Source: Cytophagales bacterium (GTDB lineage: Bacteria > Bacteroidota > Bacteroidia > Cytophagales > Bernardetiaceae). From it: DNA of 64,000 nt. This document shows, in pieces, positions 62,109-64,000 of the stretch. The notes beneath the pieces are model-generated. The model worked only from the letters and a program-made list of their open reading frames with translations, did not search any database and was not told where the DNA came from. Where the stretch lies: positions 1-64,000 of the forward strand of contig JAAFJX010000005.1 of assembly GCA_013299045.1 (NCBI GenBank), in the 5' to 3' direction. How positions within the stretch are numbered: position 1 is the stretch's first letter; every line of letters begins with the position of its first letter. Both the position numbers and the translations under genes were made by a program.

Positions 62109-62888
62109 TTATTTTTTGAAAAATTTTTCTTTTTGGCCAGCAAACTCAAGTGTATAAACGCCCATGGGGAGGTCTGAACAATCAACAGAAAGTGCATCGC
62201 CTTCCTTCAAAACTTTGTTGGCGGTATCTAAAATTTTGAATTTTACTTTCTGGGAAAAAGTTATTTTGGCAGTTACGCGTTGTGGGTAAAAGGTAATATT
62301 GTCGGTTTGAGAGGTGAAAGCACCCTCACCAGACAAAATCGTTTTACCGCCTGTTTCAATGTACTTAACACGATATTTATTAACGCCTGTTTTGTGGCTT
62401 ACTTTTACGGAATAACTTTGGCTACCGCCCACACCTCGGCAAGACACTCCCTGCTCATCAGCCCACGCATTGCCCTTAAAGACCTGCACAATGTATTGCC
62501 CGAAGCGTTTTTCGCCTTTTGCCACCCAAGTAATGTTATCAGCCGCCACATTCACACTGACGAAGGAAAAGCTCTCTTGGCTTTTAATAATTTGAGGATT
62601 GATAACTTTGGCGACACAGTTAGCCCCGTACGTAATTTTAACGGTTACTTGCTCGTTGGCTTTAACGGTGGTTTTAAGGTCAATTTCAAAAGCCAATGCC
62701 TTAGAGAACTGCACTTTTTTCCCATTTACTTCAATGCTTGTGATGCAGTTTTCTTTAAGCCCAGCGCCACTGCATTGCACAAACAGATTGGACGAGCCAC
62801 TGTAAACACCAGTTAAAACAATGTCGGCAGCCTTGACCCAAAGGGCAGCCAAGCAAAAAATGAACATCAAAAGGATTCGCTTTGTCAT
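62109..62888 (-). CDS. Secreted protein with Ig-like strands, uncharacterised
   Basis: The start is set at the ATG complementary to 62886-62888, giving a signal peptide (MTKRILLMFIFCLAALWVKAA). The 259-residue protein is beta-rich with ADIVLTGVYSGSSNLFVQCSGAG, VKITYGANCVAKVINPQII and YRVKYIETGGKTILSGEG. Cysteine pairs suggest disulfides in the envelope. The C terminus has CSDLPMGVYTLEFAGQKEKFFKK, which resembles a T9SS-type terminal strand (GVYTLEF then a charged tail), though it is shorter than most sorting domains. It is the first gene of the three-gene operon with the AAA+ ATPase. Confidence 0.76.
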   Translation of the reverse strand: MTKRILLMFIFCLAALWVKAADIVLTGVYSGSSNLFVQCSGAGLKENCITSIEVNGKKVQFSKALAFEIDLKTTVKANEQVTVKITYGANCVAKVINPQIIKSQESFSFVSVNVAADNITWVAKGEKRFGQYIVQVFKGNAWADEQGVSCRGVGGSQSYSVKVSHKTGVNKYRVKYIETGGKTILSGEGAFTSQTDNITFYPQRVTAKITFSQKVKFKILDTANKVLKEGDALSVDCSDLPMGVYTLEFAGQKEKFFKK

Positions 62889-63073
62889 GGGTTTTGTTGT
62901 TTTGGACGGATAGAGTTGGTAATCGTAATTTGCGTGTCCACAAAAGTAAAAAAACAATACAAAAAAATGCAGTAAAACTCAAAAAATTAAATAATATGTT
63001 TTGAAATCAATGCAGCCAAGAAATGGTATAGGCTGTTTTGATGCAATAACTTCCAATCTGTTGTGCTGAGGTA

Positions 63074-63102
63074 TTGTTTTACTTCAAAAATGCTTATCTT
63101 TG
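63074..63102 (+). promoter_or_regulatory. Promoter of the ATP synthase region (TTG-N18-TATCTTTG)
   Basis: TTG at 63074-63076 and TATCTTTG at 63095-63102, 18 bases apart. It lies about 45 bases before the gene at 63143 and would drive it and atpB. Confidence 0.6.
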
Positions 63103-63142
63103 CATCTAAATTATTGTATAGAAAATTTCAAAAAATGAAATA

Positions 63143-63523
63143 ATGCTCAATTTTAGCATAAGAATTACGGTACTCTCCGCAGTGATGGCGGCGCTATTGT
63201 ATGCCCTTTGGTGGCTAAATCCAAGTTATTTGCACGTTCACGCCTTCTACATTCAACTCACGGCCTTTTTGCTTACTCTGCTTACGTTTTGGCTGACTAT
63301 GAAGACGCTGAACACCGAGCAGTTTTCTAATGGAGTGATGGGCGGCATGAGCATACGCCTCTTTACAGCTTTGGGGGGCATAATGGCTTACTTGTACTTT
63401 GTAAACCATGAGCCTATTCTTTTTGCCTTAACAGCCTTTGGAATTTATTTTTCCTACTTATGTTTTGAAATTGTGTCTTTACTGGCTATCTTGCGGCGCA
63501 ATTCATCAAACACAGGCCAATAG
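63143..63523 (+). CDS. Membrane protein in the AtpI position upstream of atpB
   Basis: A 126-residue protein with four membrane helices (about 8-27, 33-52, 69-88 and 95-116). It is 2 bases upstream of atpB and co-oriented, the place where AtpI/UncI or its Bacteroidota counterpart sits, and its hydrophobic layout fits, but I see no diagnostic AtpI motif. AtpI-like proteins assist assembly of the c-ring. The assignment is by position and topology. Confidence 0.72.
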   Translation: MLNFSIRITVLSAVMAALLYALWWLNPSYLHVHAFYIQLTAFLLTLLTFWLTMKTLNTEQFSNGVMGGMSIRLFTALGGIMAYLYFVNHEPILFALTAFGIYFSYLCFEIVSLLAILRRNSSNTGQ

Positions 63524-63525
63524 CC

Positions 63526-64000
63526 ATGTTTTTACGTTCAATACCAATGATTAAAGCGCTGTTAATGACGGTGTTGCTGTTTGTGGGGACACTCACGGCA
63601 CAAGCTAGCGATGCTGGCGAAAGCGACCAAACCTTTGATGTGTCTAGTACCATCATGCACCACGTTCTGGACGCACACGAGTGGCATATCATCACCACTA
63701 CCAACGATGACGGCTCAGAACATCATGTTTCTATCCCTCTACCCATCATATTGTGGACAGATAATGGATTGGCGCTGTTCTCATCTTCTGCTTTTCACAC
63801 CCCCAATCACGTGGCTGAAGTAAATGGAAATTATTTCAAGATTGAGCACGAGCATATATACTATGCAGATGCTAGCGGTGCTGTGCGTGTAGATGCTGAA
63901 GGTAAAAATTTAGGCCCCCTCGATTTTTCTATTACCAAAAACGTCGCTTCTTTGATGCTTGCTGCCATTATCTTGCTGTTATTGTTCACTTCGGCTGCTA
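63526..64000 (+). CDS. atpB: ATP synthase F0 subunit a, N-terminal part (cut by the right edge)
   Basis: The ATG at 63526 opens a frame of 158 residues to the window edge with no stop. After a signal-like segment (MFLRSIPMIKALLMTVLLFVG) comes the family-specific Bacteroidota periplasmic stretch with IMHHVLDAHEWHII, TTNDDGSEHH and SIPLPIILWTDNGLALFSSSAFH, and then FSITKNVASLMLAAIILLLLF, the first membrane helix of subunit a. It is the proton-channel subunit of F0. It follows the AtpI-position gene by 2 bases, and the rest of the operon should continue to the right. Confidence 0.93.
   Translation, partial: MFLRSIPMIKALLMTVLLFVGTLTAQASDAGESDQTFDVSSTIMHHVLDAHEWHIITTTNDDGSEHHVSIPLPIILWTDNGLALFSSSAFHTPNHVAEVNGNYFKIEHEHIYYADASGAVRVDAEGKNLGPLDFSITKNVASLMLAAIILLLLFTSAA

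Noticed and set aside
1-64000. CRISPR array, rRNA operon, prophage or plasmid origin
   Set aside because: I looked for regularly spaced repeats, rRNA motifs, capsid or integrase genes and replication iterons and saw none.

Overview
The window reads as a chromosomal segment of a free-living member of the Bacteroidota, most likely in or near the Cytophagales; the order is my inference. The signs are: many short lipoproteins with a Cys right after an N-terminal hydrophobic segment; TAnnTTTG promoter elements with an upstream TTG or TTTG; a type IX secretion (T9SS) C-terminal sorting domain; PKD-rich secreted proteins; a THUMP-like/PG_1098-type methyltransferase; a GYD-type GHMP kinase; and an atpB with the family's N-terminal extension. 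No rRNA, CRISPR array, prophage, plasmid origin or intact transposase gene was seen. One tRNA gene (tRNA-Glu, anticodon TTC) is present.

Layout. 1-2207 holds the N-terminal part of a large secreted PKD protein, cut by the left edge. 2.8-10.9 kb mixes a lipoprotein with Ig-like repeats and a CxxCH motif, an adenylate-forming enzyme, an aldehyde dehydrogenase, a GHMP kinase, a DivIC/FtsB-like protein, an M14 peptidase and a methyltransferase. 11.1-15.3 kb carries a DUF6624 gene and a compact ECF sigma / zinc anti-sigma / membrane protein / serine hydrolase cluster. 15.5-25.9 kb is an almost symmetric block: two paralogous secreted TPR-CHAT (caspase-like) proteins in opposite orientation flank asnB, a prohibitin-family gene, an AhpD-like gene and a flavin amine oxidase. 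26-30 kb has lipoproteins, a dienoyl-CoA reductase, an ABC ATPase, a repeat element and the tRNA. 30.4-33.2 kb looks accessory: a Crp/Fnr regulator, envelope proteins, an Arr-type rifamycin ADP-ribosyltransferase and a deleted repeat copy. 33.2-35.6 kb is mscS and purA.

36-43.6 kb contains a frame-broken M43 metalloprotease homologue with a G8 tract at its signal peptide, a HAD phosphatase, a FadL plus SGNH-lipoprotein operon and an ECF sigma gene that overlaps a small downstream gene. 43.9-52.3 kb is mostly housekeeping (tadA, YtxH, DUF1573, nitroreductase, PhzF-like, heptosyltransferase-like, icd). 52.5-62.9 kb holds an orphan DNA methyltransferase overlapping a lipoprotein, a 7TM-SpoIIE phosphatase, two membrane proteins, a second full repeat element, and a three-gene operon with an AAA+ ATPase. 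The right edge begins the ATP synthase operon (an AtpI-position gene, then partial atpB).

The most distinctive observations are: (i) the G8 tract that takes the M43-type protein out of frame, together with substitution of the catalytic Glu and the third metal ligand; (ii) a family of about 460-bp elements with terminal inverted repeats and conserved nested internal palindromes (two full copies, one internally deleted); and (iii) the mirrored TPR-CHAT pair. All family names come from motif recognition by eye; no database search was run.
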